In this document: piece after piece, positions 7,833 to 16,925 of the stretch
How positions within the stretch are numbered: the first letter of the stretch is position 1
Layout: each line of letters opens with the position of its first letter
Assembly: GCA_042408965.1 (NCBI GenBank)
Contig: JBHOQN010000128.1
Span: 16,758 to 80,757 of the forward strand
Direction of reading: 5' to 3'
DNA length: 64,000 nt
Source: Thermogemmatispora sp042408965
Lineage (GTDB): Bacteria; Chloroflexota; Ktedonobacteria; Ktedonobacterales; Ktedonobacteraceae
The notes under the pieces: model-generated
Told to the model about the DNA's origin: nothing
Databases searched by the model: none
What the model saw: the letters and a program-made list of their open reading frames with translations, nothing else
Translations under genes and position numbers: made by a program

Positions 7833-8858
7833 ATGGTGAACAATATACTTCCCCCCGATAGACAGGTGACCAGGGAGCGTCTCATCCAGCAGGGCCATGA
7901 ACACCTGCAAGCCCGGCAGTGGCAGGCCGCCCTGGAGCTATTCAGCCGACTCGCCGCGGAGGAGCCGGACGACGAGGAGACGCTGATCGGCCAGGCGCTG
8001 GCGCTCGATGGCGCCGGCGATTATGAGCAGATGTACGCAGTGAGCCAGCGCGCCACCGAACTGAACCCGACCTCAGCCGCGGCGCTGGCCTGCAAGGCAC
8101 GCGCGCTGCAGAAGCTGGAGCGCCTCTCTGAGGCCACGATCGCCAACGATCAGGCCCTCCTCCTCAATAACAGCCTGCCCCTGGCCTGGCTCAACCGCAG
8201 CGGCCTGCAGATCCTCCAGCAGCGCTTCAGCGACGCACTGCGTAGCGCCGAGCGAGCTATTGAACTCAATCCCGGCGACGCGCGCGCCTGGGCGAACAAG
8301 GGCATGGCTCTCCTCAATCTCAACCACCTGCTAGAGGCACTGGACGCCTTCAATCAGAGCCTGGATCTCGATGACAGCTACCTCTTCGCTCTCCAGATGA
8401 AAGGCGAACTGCTGCGACGTCTGGCACGTCCCCAGGAGGTGCGCGAGATCATGCATCGCGCCCTGGAGCTTGCCCCCCAGGATGTCGTCTCCCTCTCGCT
8501 GCTGGCTCAGGCCCTGCGTGCGCTGGGCGAGATGGATGAACTGCACGAGATCACACGCCAGCTTATCCACCTCACGCCCAACAATCTGCTGGCCTGGGAG
8601 ACACATATGCGCGCCCTGCGCGGCCTGGGACGCTTTGAGGAGGCCGCTGAGGCGATCGAGCACGTGCTGGAACTCGATCCCCATAACGTACGCATCTGGA
8701 CAATCAAAGCCGATAATCTCTACCGCCTCGGCCGCTTTCGCGAGGCCGCGCGTGTCGCCGGCTACGCGATCCAGCTCGCGCCCGACTATCGGCCCGCCCA
8801 GCGCATCCATGAAAAGGCCGTACGCCTGATGTACCAGCGCAAAGAGCGCCGCCTCTAA
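7833..8858 (+). CDS. Tetratricopeptide repeat protein
   Basis: The 341-residue protein is made of roughly eight TPR units. Each shows the helix-pair pattern with conserved A/G and P at unit ends, for example ALELNPTSAAALACKARALQ-like and AIELNPGDARAWANKGMALL. It has no signal peptide and no membrane segment, so it should be a cytoplasmic scaffold. AGAGGA touches the ATG, so the GTG two codons later (7836 onward) may be the true start. No partner is evident. It is divergent from the XRE gene and convergent with the HD-domain gene. Confidence 0.9.
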   Translation: MVNNILPPDRQVTRERLIQQGHEHLQARQWQAALELFSRLAAEEPDDEETLIGQALALDGAGDYEQMYAVSQRATELNPTSAAALACKARALQKLERLSEATIANDQALLLNNSLPLAWLNRSGLQILQQRFSDALRSAERAIELNPGDARAWANKGMALLNLNHLLEALDAFNQSLDLDDSYLFALQMKGELLRRLARPQEVREIMHRALELAPQDVVSLSLLAQALRALGEMDELHEITRQLIHLTPNNLLAWETHMRALRGLGRFEEAAEAIEHVLELDPHNVRIWTIKADNLYRLGRFREAARVAGYAIQLAPDYRPAQRIHEKAVRLMYQRKERRL

Positions 8859-9037
8859 GGGCAGCCGCAGCCGACAGCAGGCCCCCAGGAGAGATGCTCC
8901 AGGGCAGGCAGACAGGTCGGCCAGGAAAGGATCGGGAAGGGAGCAGAGCTGAGCAGCACGGGAACAGCAAACACGCCTGACAGGAGCACCCAGCACCAGC
9001 CTCTGGTCTTCTCCCAGGCCGATCGGCAGGGCCAGCA

Positions 9038-9057
9038 GAGCAGGGTCCGCCCTGCTC
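9038..9057. terminator. Hairpin between convergent TPR and HD genes, no U-tract
   Basis: GAGCAGGG-TCCG-CCCTGCTC is a perfect 8-bp stem with a 4-nt loop, 10 bp beyond the HD-gene stop. No T-run follows on either strand. Confidence 0.4.
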
Positions 9058-9067
9058 GCCTCCTCGC

Positions 9068-10537
9068 TCAGGCCTCGATCAGGCGCTCCAGCAGCGGCAA
9101 CAGCAGATCATCGCGATGCGCCCGTAGAGGAGCGCGCAGATGCTCCGGCACCAGCAGACGAATACGGCGCTGATGCCGCTCATAACGTGCAAGATCGTCA
9201 GGCTGCAGACCCGTGGCCTGCACCCAGGTGACCAGGGCATCCATCCCGACGGGTGGATGAGCAAACCAGACGTGCACGTCCATCTCCCAGGCTACGGAGC
9301 GCGGAATATCAAGGAGCACCTCGTGATCGGCGATCTCACAATCGAGCGCCTGCCCAAGCTCGGCCGCCAGCGCCTGTTCGACGCGCCGGCGGCGCTGGGC
9401 ATCCCAATAGAGCGCATCAAGACGATGGAAGAGCTGGCCAGCAGATCGGCTGATCTCGAGGGCATCTTTATAGGGACGGCGCAGCTCAAGGGCCGCAGTC
9501 AGCGCCCGCCCCGCCGGAGGCATGCTGGCATCAGCCAGCAGGGTCAGCAGCGAGGCGTCATCAAGCCCCATCAGGCGCTCGGCGCTCAGGGCGCCCGCCA
9601 GGAGCGCCTCCTGCACCGCCCGCTTGAGCATGACCTGAAAAGCACGGTTGGTGTGATGCCAGTAGATATTATCGAACATCTCCTGGCGCGCGTGGAGCAG
9701 CGAGTGAAGCGGGCTGATCCCCTTATGTGTCACCACGATGCCGCGCTGCCCATTGACATCGGGATGCACGCGCAGTGCGCTCTGCAGCCGCGCCACATCG
9801 ACGCCGCCATAGGGCACGTTACAGGCGCGGGCATCGCGCGGCAGATAGTCGAGCTTGTCAACATCGAGCGCCCCGCTCAACAGGCTGCGCAGTAGCTCGT
9901 CGTCCTCTGTCAGGGCTCGGGTGCGCGGCGGATCAATGAAATCGGCCACTCGCTCAGGCGAGAGATGGTAGTCCTGCTCTAAAATGGTGGCGATCTCGCT
10001 GTTCTCTATGATGGTGCGCCCCACACGCTCGTGGGGGATGATCGGATGGCCCAGTTCCTCCACAACGTGCGAGAAGGGGTAGTGGCCAATATCGTGTAAG
10101 AGGGCCGCCACGATGAGCGTCTGCACACTCTTGATGGAGACCCCGTAGAGACCGCCATTGCTGCCACGCTGCAGAAGGGCCCGCAAGGCGCGCACCGCCA
10201 GATGATAGCAGCCCAGGCTATGCTCATAGCGCGTGTGCGTCGCTCCAGGCCAGATGCGATAGACGAAGCCGAGCTGCTTGACCTTTTGCAGGCGCAGAAA
10301 AGGAGCTCTGCCAATGAGCTTGATCTCACGCGGCCCCAGCGGAATCAGATCGTAGAGGCTGTCACGTACGGTGGTGACGGGCGCCTCGTCGGGCAGGAGC
10401 GGTAGTCCATGCTCATCGCGCCAGAACTGCCACATGCCGGGGTGTACCACCCCCGCAGGCGCTGCGGTCAGAGACACGCTCCGCGCGGGCATTGTTTCTG
10501 GAGACTCTCTCTCTGGCTCTCTCATGTCCATAGCCAC
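9068..10537 (-). CDS. HD-domain phosphohydrolase (dNTPase/SAMHD1-like)
   Basis: The 489-residue protein has GTG as its first codon; an ATG two codons in (10529-10531) is an alternative. It carries HTRYEHSLGCYHLAVRAL and the metal motif ALLHDIGHYPFSH, followed by SGALDVDKLDYLPRDA. This is the core of the SAMHD1/YdhJ-like HD family that hydrolyses dNTPs or related phosphoesters. The C-terminal 170 residues resemble the accessory region of bacterial family members. There is no clear ribosome site, and the gene appears to stand alone. The true substrate is unknown. Confidence 0.88.
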   Translation of the reverse strand: MAMDMREPERESPETMPARSVSLTAAPAGVVHPGMWQFWRDEHGLPLLPDEAPVTTVRDSLYDLIPLGPREIKLIGRAPFLRLQKVKQLGFVYRIWPGATHTRYEHSLGCYHLAVRALRALLQRGSNGGLYGVSIKSVQTLIVAALLHDIGHYPFSHVVEELGHPIIPHERVGRTIIENSEIATILEQDYHLSPERVADFIDPPRTRALTEDDELLRSLLSGALDVDKLDYLPRDARACNVPYGGVDVARLQSALRVHPDVNGQRGIVVTHKGISPLHSLLHARQEMFDNIYWHHTNRAFQVMLKRAVQEALLAGALSAERLMGLDDASLLTLLADASMPPAGRALTAALELRRPYKDALEISRSAGQLFHRLDALYWDAQRRRRVEQALAAELGQALDCEIADHEVLLDIPRSVAWEMDVHVWFAHPPVGMDALVTWVQATGLQPDDLARYERHQRRIRLLVPEHLRAPLRAHRDDLLLPLLERLIEA

Positions 10538-10648
10538 ATTCTAACAGGAGCCGGACGAAAGGTCCAGTCAGCGAGGCCTGGAGTGGAAACGGCGCCCTGC
10601 GGCTCAACCTCCGCCCGGTACCATTGCCCCAGGACATCCCTCTTGCGC

Positions 10649-10677
10649 TTGCCAGCGTAAGACACAGCACCTATAAT
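10649..10677 (+). promoter_or_regulatory. Promoter of the HAD phosphatase gene
   Basis: TTGCCA (10649-10654), a 17-bp spacer and a perfect TATAAT (10672-10677). The transcript would have a leader of about 150 nt. Confidence 0.65.
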
Positions 10678-10695
10678 AAACCCGACTTACAGCGA

Positions 10696-10814
10696 AGCCA
10701 TCAGCGATGGCTATGGCTGCAGGCGACGGGTCCGGCATCCCGTCGCTTTCTCATTTCAGCGCACCTGTCATGATCGTTTGCTCTCTGCAGGTTTCTTTTT
10801 CTGACAAGAAAAAG
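10696..10814 (+). other. Structured 5' leader of the HAD gene: three hairpins
   Basis: Three perfect stems follow the promoter. They are AGCCATC-AGC-GATGGCT (10696-10712); GCGACGGG with CCCGTCGC (10723-10746), then TTTCTCATTTC; and CTTTTTCT-GACA-AGAAAAAG (10795-10814), ending 20 nt before the start codon. The second followed by a T-rich stretch could act as an attenuator. I do not recognise a known riboswitch. Confidence 0.4.
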
Positions 10815-10834
10815 TGGAAGAGGATGCTCTACCT

Positions 10835-11728
10835 ATGACTGAACAGACGTCTAGCAGCCGCTTGCTGGTGATCGACATCGACGGCACCCTGCTCACCCCC
10901 ACGGGAGAGATCACGCCCGCTACGCGGACGGCGATCCAGGAGGCCTGCGCAGCCGGTGTCATCGTCACGCTGGCAACAGCGCGCCGCTACGGCAACACGG
11001 CCAGCATTGCTACTGAACTGGGGCTGCACTCCCCCTTGATTCTCTACGACGGCGCGCTCATCGTTGAGCACCCTGGCGGCCGGATCATCTACAGCCAGCC
11101 GCTCCCCGCGCGGCTCACACAACAGGCCAGCAACTTGCTGCTGCAAGAGCAGATTCAGCCCGTGGTTCAGCCGCTGACCGACCCGCATCACGAGGAGGTC
11201 TGGACAGGGCCGGCCGAGCTGGATTCGCCCTGGCAGGCCTGCTATCTGACCATGCACGCCCACGAGGTGCGCCGCCTCCCTATGGAGGCCCTGCGCACGC
11301 TGAGCACGCCCGTGCTGCGCGTGGTGGCGCTGGAAGCACCAGAGCGGCTGCGCTCGCTGGTGCCCGCGGTGGCCACACTCGACTGTACCTGGCTCCTGCT
11401 GGAGCGCGGCAACTACCAGAGCGGCGAGCTGTCGATCCTGCATGCCGGCTGCTCTAAGGCCACGGCTGTAGCCGAACTGGCCCGCGCGCTGCAGATTCCG
11501 CTCGCGGAGGTCATGGCTATCGGCGACAACTACAACGATATCGAGATGCTCACCCTCGTCGGCCAGGGGATCGCCATGGGCCAGGCCCATGAGGCCGTTA
11601 AGCGGGCAGCCAGGGCCACGACCAGCAGCAACAGCGAGGATGGCGTCGCCCGTGCGATCGAGCGCTACCTGCTGCGCAGGCCCATCACAGCCGATTCAAA
11701 CTCGCGCAGGCGCTCGACCTGTCTGTGA
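10835..11728 (+). CDS. HAD-superfamily hydrolase, Cof/IIB type
   Basis: The 297-residue protein has the HAD motif I VIDIDGTLL near its start and the late motif GDNYNDIEML. The cap between them is of the C2/IIB (Cof) type. It should dephosphorylate small phosphorylated metabolites such as sugar phosphates or flavin precursors. The ATG at 10835 is preferred; an in-frame GTG at 10814 lies inside a leader hairpin. The C-terminal 21 codons overlap the convergent phosphatase gene by 64 bp. Confidence 0.92.
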   Translation: MTEQTSSSRLLVIDIDGTLLTPTGEITPATRTAIQEACAAGVIVTLATARRYGNTASIATELGLHSPLILYDGALIVEHPGGRIIYSQPLPARLTQQASNLLLQEQIQPVVQPLTDPHHEEVWTGPAELDSPWQACYLTMHAHEVRRLPMEALRTLSTPVLRVVALEAPERLRSLVPAVATLDCTWLLLERGNYQSGELSILHAGCSKATAVAELARALQIPLAEVMAIGDNYNDIEMLTLVGQGIAMGQAHEAVKRAARATTSSNSEDGVARAIERYLLRRPITADSNSRRRSTCL

Positions 11729-12336
11729 TTGGGAGCGGCCTGCCAGCGCTTCTGCTGCACCAGCGCCAGTGCATCGCGCGCGTGCATACCGCCATAGACT
11801 AGCACGGCACAGGCCAGCAGGGCGCTGCGGCCCACACCGTGCTCACAGTGGACGAGGACCCGCCCACCACGCTGCATACGCTCCTGAACCCAGCGCGCCC
11901 CCTCCAGCATCTGCGCGACGGTCAGCGGCTGCGTATCCGGGGTCGGTAGATAGAGCAGCTCGATGCCCTCCTTTGCCAGGGCCGCACCATCATCCATATA
12001 CTCTGCACGGGTATCCACCACGTGCGTCACTCCCAGCCGCGCCAGAGGCTTGATATCCTGAGGATGAATGCGTCCGCCTACAGCCAGACGATCAGTGATC
12101 CAGCTCAGATTGAGCTGATCAGGCAGGGGCAGGTGGAGCGCCCGCGCCAGACGCTCGGCCGGCGAATCCTCCGGGAAGAGCCAGGCGGCAATGCGCGTCC
12201 AGCGTCGATAGAGCAGACGCACAACGCCGGTCAACGCCCAGCGGGTCCGCGAAAACTGCAGACGCGGGCTCTCCGCCGACGAAGACGCAGCAGCCGGTGG
12301 GGCCTCAACAAAGGATCGAGTGGAATGATCATTCAT
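11665..12336 (-). CDS. Dual-specificity/tyrosine-type protein phosphatase
   Basis: The protein has 223 residues from the ATG at 12334-12336. The P-loop HCEHGVGRS supplies C164 and R170, and D134 in the PTPDTQ loop is a candidate general acid. This is the cysteine-phosphatase mechanism of DSP/PTP enzymes. A basic, hydrophobic N-terminus (about residues 27-55) may associate with membrane. The frame continues upstream to 12432 with unlikely codons. It follows the DUF1385 gene at close range on the same strand and runs 64 bp into the HAD gene from the opposite side. Confidence 0.9.
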   Translation of the reverse strand: MNDHSTRSFVEAPPAAASSSAESPRLQFSRTRWALTGVVRLLYRRWTRIAAWLFPEDSPAERLARALHLPLPDQLNLSWITDRLAVGGRIHPQDIKPLARLGVTHVVDTRAEYMDDGAALAKEGIELLYLPTPDTQPLTVAQMLEGARWVQERMQRGGRVLVHCEHGVGRSALLACAVLVYGGMHARDALALVQQKRWQAAPNHRQVERLREFESAVMGLRSR

Positions 12337-12441
12337 AGCGCCAAGCTCTCTTCTCCGTCTATTCTCTTCTCTCGTCGCTGGAGCAGCCCCCCACAGCAGA
12401 GACAGACGATGGTCTCGCTGCGTGGCCGGCAACCCTCTCCC

Positions 12442-13395
12442 TCAGGATGAGGCCACGAGCGGTGGCACATCAGGCGCATCAGCCTCCCGACCTCGCTCCA
12501 GCGCGGTATCTCGTTGCATCACCTGCTTTAATGCGACAAGCGCACACTCTACCATGCTATCATCAGGCTCATTGGTCGTCAAACCCTGAAGCGCCAGACT
12601 GGGCGTCAGCAGCCAGCGCACCAGTGGCAGATGGTACCAGCCAGCCCCCAGGCGGAGCAGCTCATAGGCAATGCCAGCCACCACCGGAACCAGAAGCACA
12701 CGCGAGAGCAGCCTGAGCCAGAGAGCTGGCGAGCCAACCAGGGCAAAGACCACGATCGAGACGACGACCACCACCAGCAGAAAGCCCGTCCCACAACGCG
12801 GATGCAGACGCGAGGCCAGGCGCACCTGGGGAATCTCCAGAGGCGCACCACGCTCCAGCGTATTGATGGCCTTGTGCTCAGCTCCATGATAGCCAAAGAG
12901 GCGCCGCACCTCTGGCAGACGCCGCATCAGCAGGAGATAGCCTAGCAGCAGCGCCAGGCGAATCAGGCCCTCCAGAACCAGGTTGATCCAGCCATTGCCG
13001 ATCTGATGCGGAAAGAGGTTGGCCAGAAAGAGCGGCAGAAGAAAGAAGAGCACCATGGCAACGCTCAGGGAGATCAGCAGCGGAATGAGCAGCGCTGGTC
13101 CCGAGAGCTGCACCTCCCTCGCGCTCCCCTCTCCCCCTCCCTCTCCCTCTCCGAGAGCCACACTCGCCGAGAGCGCCATCATGCGCGTTCCCAGCACCAG
13201 AGTCTCCCAGAGCAGGAAGATGCCGCGCACAAATGGGAGACGCAGCAGGGGATTGCGATACAGATAGGGAGGCAGCGGCTCTTCGTGAAGGTAGATCCCG
13301 CCGTCAGGCCGGCGAATGGCGACGGCCACCGAGCTGCGCCCACGCATCATCACACCCTCCATCACTGCCTGCCCGCCATAATAGAACTGCGCCAT
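12442..13395 (-). CDS. DUF1385 (YqhQ-like) membrane protein
   Basis: The 317-residue protein carries all family landmarks: GGQAVMEGVMMRG at the N-terminus, GYHGAEHKAIN, HPRCGTGFL and ALQGLTTNEP near the C-terminus. About four membrane helices lie between residues 100 and 245. The biochemical role of the family is unknown. The start overlaps the stop of the glycosyltransferase gene by one base (TAATG), so the pair is translationally coupled, and a link to membrane lipid or envelope work is a fair inference. A Gly/Glu-rich loop at about residues 82-92 is local. Confidence 0.93.
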   Translation of the reverse strand: MAQFYYGGQAVMEGVMMRGRSSVAVAIRRPDGGIYLHEEPLPPYLYRNPLLRLPFVRGIFLLWETLVLGTRMMALSASVALGEGEGGGEGSAREVQLSGPALLIPLLISLSVAMVLFFLLPLFLANLFPHQIGNGWINLVLEGLIRLALLLGYLLLMRRLPEVRRLFGYHGAEHKAINTLERGAPLEIPQVRLASRLHPRCGTGFLLVVVVVSIVVFALVGSPALWLRLLSRVLLVPVVAGIAYELLRLGAGWYHLPLVRWLLTPSLALQGLTTNEPDDSMVECALVALKQVMQRDTALERGREADAPDVPPLVASS

Positions 13396-14660
13396 TATGT
13401 ACCCTCCGCGTTGACGCTGCCGATCCGGGCCACCTCCTCGGCAGGCTCCCAGGGACCCGGCTGCCCCGGCGCGGGGAGATGGCTCAGGATCAGGTCGGCG
13501 ATATCAAAGGCTGCACCGGGCCGACTGAGATGGCGCGCATTGGCCACCTGGGTCGCCAGCAGCGCTGAATCCGGTTTCAGCAGGTCCTGCAATACCTCCA
13601 CCAGGCGACGCGGGTCTCTGGCAAGTTGACCGAGCTGGTGGCGCACCACAAAATCGACGTTGCCCTCCTCCTGGCCCGGCACATAGCCACTGAGGACCAC
13701 AGGTAGCTCACAGGCCAGCGCCTCGCAGATCGTACCCGGGCCAGCCTTGGTAACGATGACGTCTGCTGCACGCATCAGCTCAGGCATGTTATGCACGAAG
13801 CCCAGCACCGTGGTGGGGACCGGCAGCCGCGCCTGCTCCTGCTGAAGGCGCGCATACAGGCGGCGATTGCGCCCGGTCACGACCAGCAACTGCACAGGGA
13901 GCTGAGCACGTGCAATAGCATGGACCGCGCGCCTGAGGCCACCGCTGCCCTCACCCCCACCCACGAGCAGCACCACCGGACGATCCTGCTCCAGCCCCAG
14001 CTTCTGGCGCAGCGCCTCACGGCTTCCCACGGGCAGTGTGAAACGCGGATCAATCGGCATGCCCAGGAGATGCACACGCGCGGGATCAAGTCCACGCGCC
14101 AGATAGCGCTGCCTGACCTCTTCGGTGGGAACCGCATAGGCGCTGGCCCCCTCGGCGAACCAGGAATGGTGCGCCGAGATCAGATCGGTCACCACGACGA
14201 TGAAGGGAATGGATCTCCCAAGCCGACGCAATGCCTCGATGGTCACATAGTTCAAGAGCGGATGCACCGAGACGATGACGTCGGGCTGGAGGCGAGAGAG
14301 CAGACGCTCCAGGCCCCCCAGCATCAGAGGACTGAGAAGATGCTGGGTGGTCACGATCCGTTCGGGCTGATTGGAGAGATGAAAGAGCAGGCCGTAGAGC
14401 TGCGGGGTATAGCGGCTGGCCGGGCCATAGAGCCTGATGAACTGGCGCAGAGGAAAGCGGCTGCACTCCTCAAATGCCTCGACGATCTCTATGCGCAAGG
14501 GCGCAGACGCTCCTGCCTCACTGGTCCACACCTCTTCGGACTCCAGCGCCTGCTGCCCACCGGCCTTTATCAGCCGGATCGCATTGCTAATGGCCCTGGC
14601 CGCGCTGCGATGGCCTCCTCCAGTGTCGGCGATGAGGAACAAAATACGGCGTTGTTTCAC
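13395..14660 (-). CDS. MGDG synthase/UgtP-like glycosyltransferase
   Basis: The 421-residue protein has the N-terminal LIADTGGGHRSAARAI of the MGDG-synthase family. It also has the GT-B C-terminal donor site VLLVGGGEGSGGLRR and ADVIVTKAGPGTICEALACELPVV. The family transfers glucose or galactose to diacylglycerol, or GlcNAc to lipid II (MurG relatives). This arrangement fits a diacylglycerol glycosyltransferase acting at the inner face of the membrane. The start codon is GTG. It is the first gene of an operon with the DUF1385 gene and perhaps the phosphatase, behind an extended -10 promoter. Confidence 0.9.
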   Translation of the reverse strand: MKQRRILFLIADTGGGHRSAARAISNAIRLIKAGGQQALESEEVWTSEAGASAPLRIEIVEAFEECSRFPLRQFIRLYGPASRYTPQLYGLLFHLSNQPERIVTTQHLLSPLMLGGLERLLSRLQPDVIVSVHPLLNYVTIEALRRLGRSIPFIVVVTDLISAHHSWFAEGASAYAVPTEEVRQRYLARGLDPARVHLLGMPIDPRFTLPVGSREALRQKLGLEQDRPVVLLVGGGEGSGGLRRAVHAIARAQLPVQLLVVTGRNRRLYARLQQEQARLPVPTTVLGFVHNMPELMRAADVIVTKAGPGTICEALACELPVVLSGYVPGQEEGNVDFVVRHQLGQLARDPRRLVEVLQDLLKPDSALLATQVANARHLSRPGAAFDIADLILSHLPAPGQPGPWEPAEEVARIGSVNAEGT

Positions 14661-14718
14661 CAGGGCGTGATCCCTCCCTGCTGGCTGATCGGCCCCGTGT
14701 TGCGGACCGGTAGGAGGA

Positions 14719-14747
14719 GTATAGCATAGTGCAGAGTGAGGAGCAAG
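14719..14747 (-). promoter_or_regulatory. Promoter of the glycosyltransferase-DUF1385 operon
   Basis: On the minus strand TTGCTC (14742-14747), a 17-bp spacer ending in TGC, then TATACT (14719-14724): an extended -10 promoter. Confidence 0.6.
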
Positions 14748-14812
14748 CTTGAGGGTCGATCAACCAGCAGCCAGGCCGATAGCGGCGCCAGGACGAGCCG
14801 CCTGGCACCACA

Positions 14813-14844
14813 AGGCCGATCCCCCACGACGGAGAGATCGGCCT
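14813..14844 (-). terminator. Hairpin after rpmE, no U-tract
   Basis: AGGCCGATC (14813-14821) pairs with GATCGGCCT (14836-14844), 26 bp beyond the rpmE stop. No T-run follows. Confidence 0.45.
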
Positions 14845-14870
14845 CTCACCTGGCTACGAGCCGGGCTGGC

Positions 14871-15086
14871 TCAGTTGGTGCCTTCTTCCTGGAGATTAAA
14901 GCGCTTGCGGAAGCGCTCCACGCGACCGGCAGTGTCAAGAATGCGCTGCTGACCGGTGAAGAAGGGATGACACTTCGAGCAGATGTCAACCTTCAGCACG
15001 GGCTTTACGCTGAGCGTTTGAAAGCTATTGCCACAGGCACAGACGACTGTGGCCTCGATATACGTTGGATGAATTCCCTGTTTCAT
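14871..15086 (-). CDS. rpmE: Ribosomal protein bL31, zinc-binding form
   Basis: The protein has 71 residues: MKQGIHPTYIEATVVCACGN, then KVDICSKCHPFFTGQQRILD. It is a large-subunit ribosomal protein. The paired cysteines CxC and CxxC are those of the zinc-binding C+ form, so this is not the zinc-independent paralogue. GGGAG lies 6 bp before the ATG at 15084-15086. A strong promoter sits 70 bp upstream. Confidence 0.98.
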   Translation of the reverse strand: MKQGIHPTYIEATVVCACGNSFQTLSVKPVLKVDICSKCHPFFTGQQRILDTAGRVERFRKRFNLQEEGTN

Positions 15087-15156
15087 GGCTACTCCCGCCT
15101 CTATCAAATTCCAATCCCCGATCGGGCGCCCGCTGCGTACTGACGAGATCCCCTTC

Positions 15157-15185
15157 ATGATAGCATCGAGAGCGTGGGCTGTCAA
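15157..15185 (-). promoter_or_regulatory. rpmE promoter
   Basis: On the minus strand a perfect TTGACA (15180-15185), a 17-bp spacer and TATCAT (15157-15162). Confidence 0.7.
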
Positions 15186-15500
15186 GGGTAGGCGAGCGAC
15201 CCCCGAACCAGCGACCGCCCGCAACCGCTTCCAGGTGGCTCCGCGGCCAGCCAGCAGGAGCCTGGCGCTGCTCCTGAAGCCTGACGAGCCTCGCAGCAGG
15301 GGAGCACCAGCGCCGGCAGGGGATACGGGGTGGCGCTGGCGATCTTCCCGCAGGCGGAACCGACGATAAGAACACAAATGGGGCCGAGTGTATGCCCGCA
15401 CGTCCTGACCCTGGCTCCGCTCGCCGGGCTGGAGGCCGGGACCTCAGGGCCAGGACAGGACGAAAGGAGCAGGCATATCACCTCTGAAGGGGCGTCACGC
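15186..15500. other. 315-bp GC-rich gap, nothing recognised
   Basis: This lies between the rpmE promoter and the end of the Ni/Co permease gene. Long frames exist on both strands, but they have the low-complexity Arg/Ala/Pro/Ser composition of chance frames in GC-rich DNA. No hairpin or repeat stands out. Confidence 0.5.
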
Positions 15501-16619
15501 TCAGTCCGAGGAGAGGCCCGAGGCTGCGCCCTGCGTGGGACCTGAGAGCGGCGTCGAGCGGATATCGAGATCGTCATAGCGCCGCCAGCGATAGATTACC
15601 GTGGAGATCAACCAGCTCGCCAGGAAGAGGCCAACGATGATGAAGCCAAGCAGGTTGAAATTGTCATTCAGATAGCTGATCTGATCCCAGGGAATGCCCT
15701 GCAGGTTCAGCTCGGAGACGAGAATGCCCAGGGCCTCAATGCCCCCAATGACCAGCGCCACAATCACAGAGATCAAGGTAATGTTGAGGTTGTAATAGAG
15801 CTTGCGAATGGGCTTGACAAAAGCCCAGCCGTAGGCACCCAGCATCAGGATGCTGTCGGTGGTATCCATCAGGGTCATCCCAGCGGTGAAGAGCGCCGGG
15901 AAGATCAGGATGGAGGCAATCGGCACTCCTTTGCCCGCAGTGACAGCAGCAATGCCCAGCAGCCCGACCTCTGTGGCCGTATCAAAGCCCAGACCAAAGA
16001 GTAAACCGATGGGATACATTTTCCAGCTTTGATCCGTCATTCTGAGGAGGGGGCGAAAGAAACGCCCCATCAGACCGCGCTTGTTGAGCGACTCGTCCAG
16101 GGTCTGATCGTTGTACTCTCCCCCACTGCGCACGGAACGAAAGGTCCTGTAGACATCGAGCAGCACAACGATGTTGATGGCGGCGATCAGGAGCAGGAAG
16201 AGAGCAGAGACGGTGGTGCCGATCAGCCCTCCGATGGCCTGCAGGCTGTTGAAATTGCTGAGGGCGAGCGCTGTGGCAGCAATGATAATGGTCAGAGTCA
16301 CGACGATCGTGGAGTGCCCCAGCGAGAAGAAGAAGCCAACGGCAACGGGGCGCTTCTTCTCCTGCATCAGCTTGCGCGTCACGTTATCAATGGCCGAAAT
16401 ATGGTCGGCGTCAAAGGCATGGCGCAGGCCGAATGTGTAAGCGGTCAGCGCATAGGCGAGCAGCGCCGGGCTGCCGTGAAAGACAATCAGCGCCAGCAGC
16501 CAGGCAATCACATTATAGCTGAGCAGAAAGGTGTACAGGGCCAGAATCCTGAGGCGTGTCTCGCGCGAGCTTTGCCTGTATACGCGCGATAGGGCGGATA
16601 ACCCGAAGCTACTACTCAT
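15501..16619 (-). CDS. Nickel/cobalt permease, HoxN/NixA (NiCoT) family
   Basis: The protein has 372 residues from the ATG at 16617-16619, with GGGAGG 4 bp upstream. It has about eight membrane helices and the NiCoT signatures RHAFDADHISAIDN, FFSLGHSTIVV, LGFDTATEVGLL and GMTLMDTTDSILM. It imports Ni2+ or Co2+ with high affinity. The metal cannot be told from sequence, and no urease, hydrogenase or cobalamin gene is in the window. An in-frame extension to 16706 is not supported. The divergent gap to purB (about 300 bp) contains TTGCGA-like direct repeats on the minus strand but no clear NikR or riboswitch signal. Confidence 0.95.
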   Translation of the reverse strand: MSSSFGLSALSRVYRQSSRETRLRILALYTFLLSYNVIAWLLALIVFHGSPALLAYALTAYTFGLRHAFDADHISAIDNVTRKLMQEKKRPVAVGFFFSLGHSTIVVTLTIIIAATALALSNFNSLQAIGGLIGTTVSALFLLLIAAINIVVLLDVYRTFRSVRSGGEYNDQTLDESLNKRGLMGRFFRPLLRMTDQSWKMYPIGLLFGLGFDTATEVGLLGIAAVTAGKGVPIASILIFPALFTAGMTLMDTTDSILMLGAYGWAFVKPIRKLYYNLNITLISVIVALVIGGIEALGILVSELNLQGIPWDQISYLNDNFNLLGFIIVGLFLASWLISTVIYRWRRYDDLDIRSTPLSGPTQGAASGLSSD

Positions 16620-16925
16620 ACAACCTCCCTCAAGGCACACGGCGCTTCTGAAGCAAGCACCGCAACGGCGCAGCGGCATGTCATTACCTGCCTCTGCCCC
16701 CAACACACTGACAGCGACGAACTACAACGCTGTGGCGATTCGATCGTCCACAGGCGATGCAGACGAGGCTTCTCTCTCAGTGCCTCTCCCTTAAGGGTAT
16801 CGCAAATTGTTCCTAATTGCAAGGAATTCGCAAGTATTCTGATATCGCAGCAGAGAAGCGAGCGCGACTCGCGCTTCTGACCAGGGAAAGCCTCGCCCGC
16901 TGGCAGCGAGCTATGTGATACACTG

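Noticed and set aside
16620..16830. Metal or cobalamin riboswitch upstream of the Ni/Co permease
   Set aside because: I looked for a B12 box and NiCo-type motifs on the minus strand and found none convincing.
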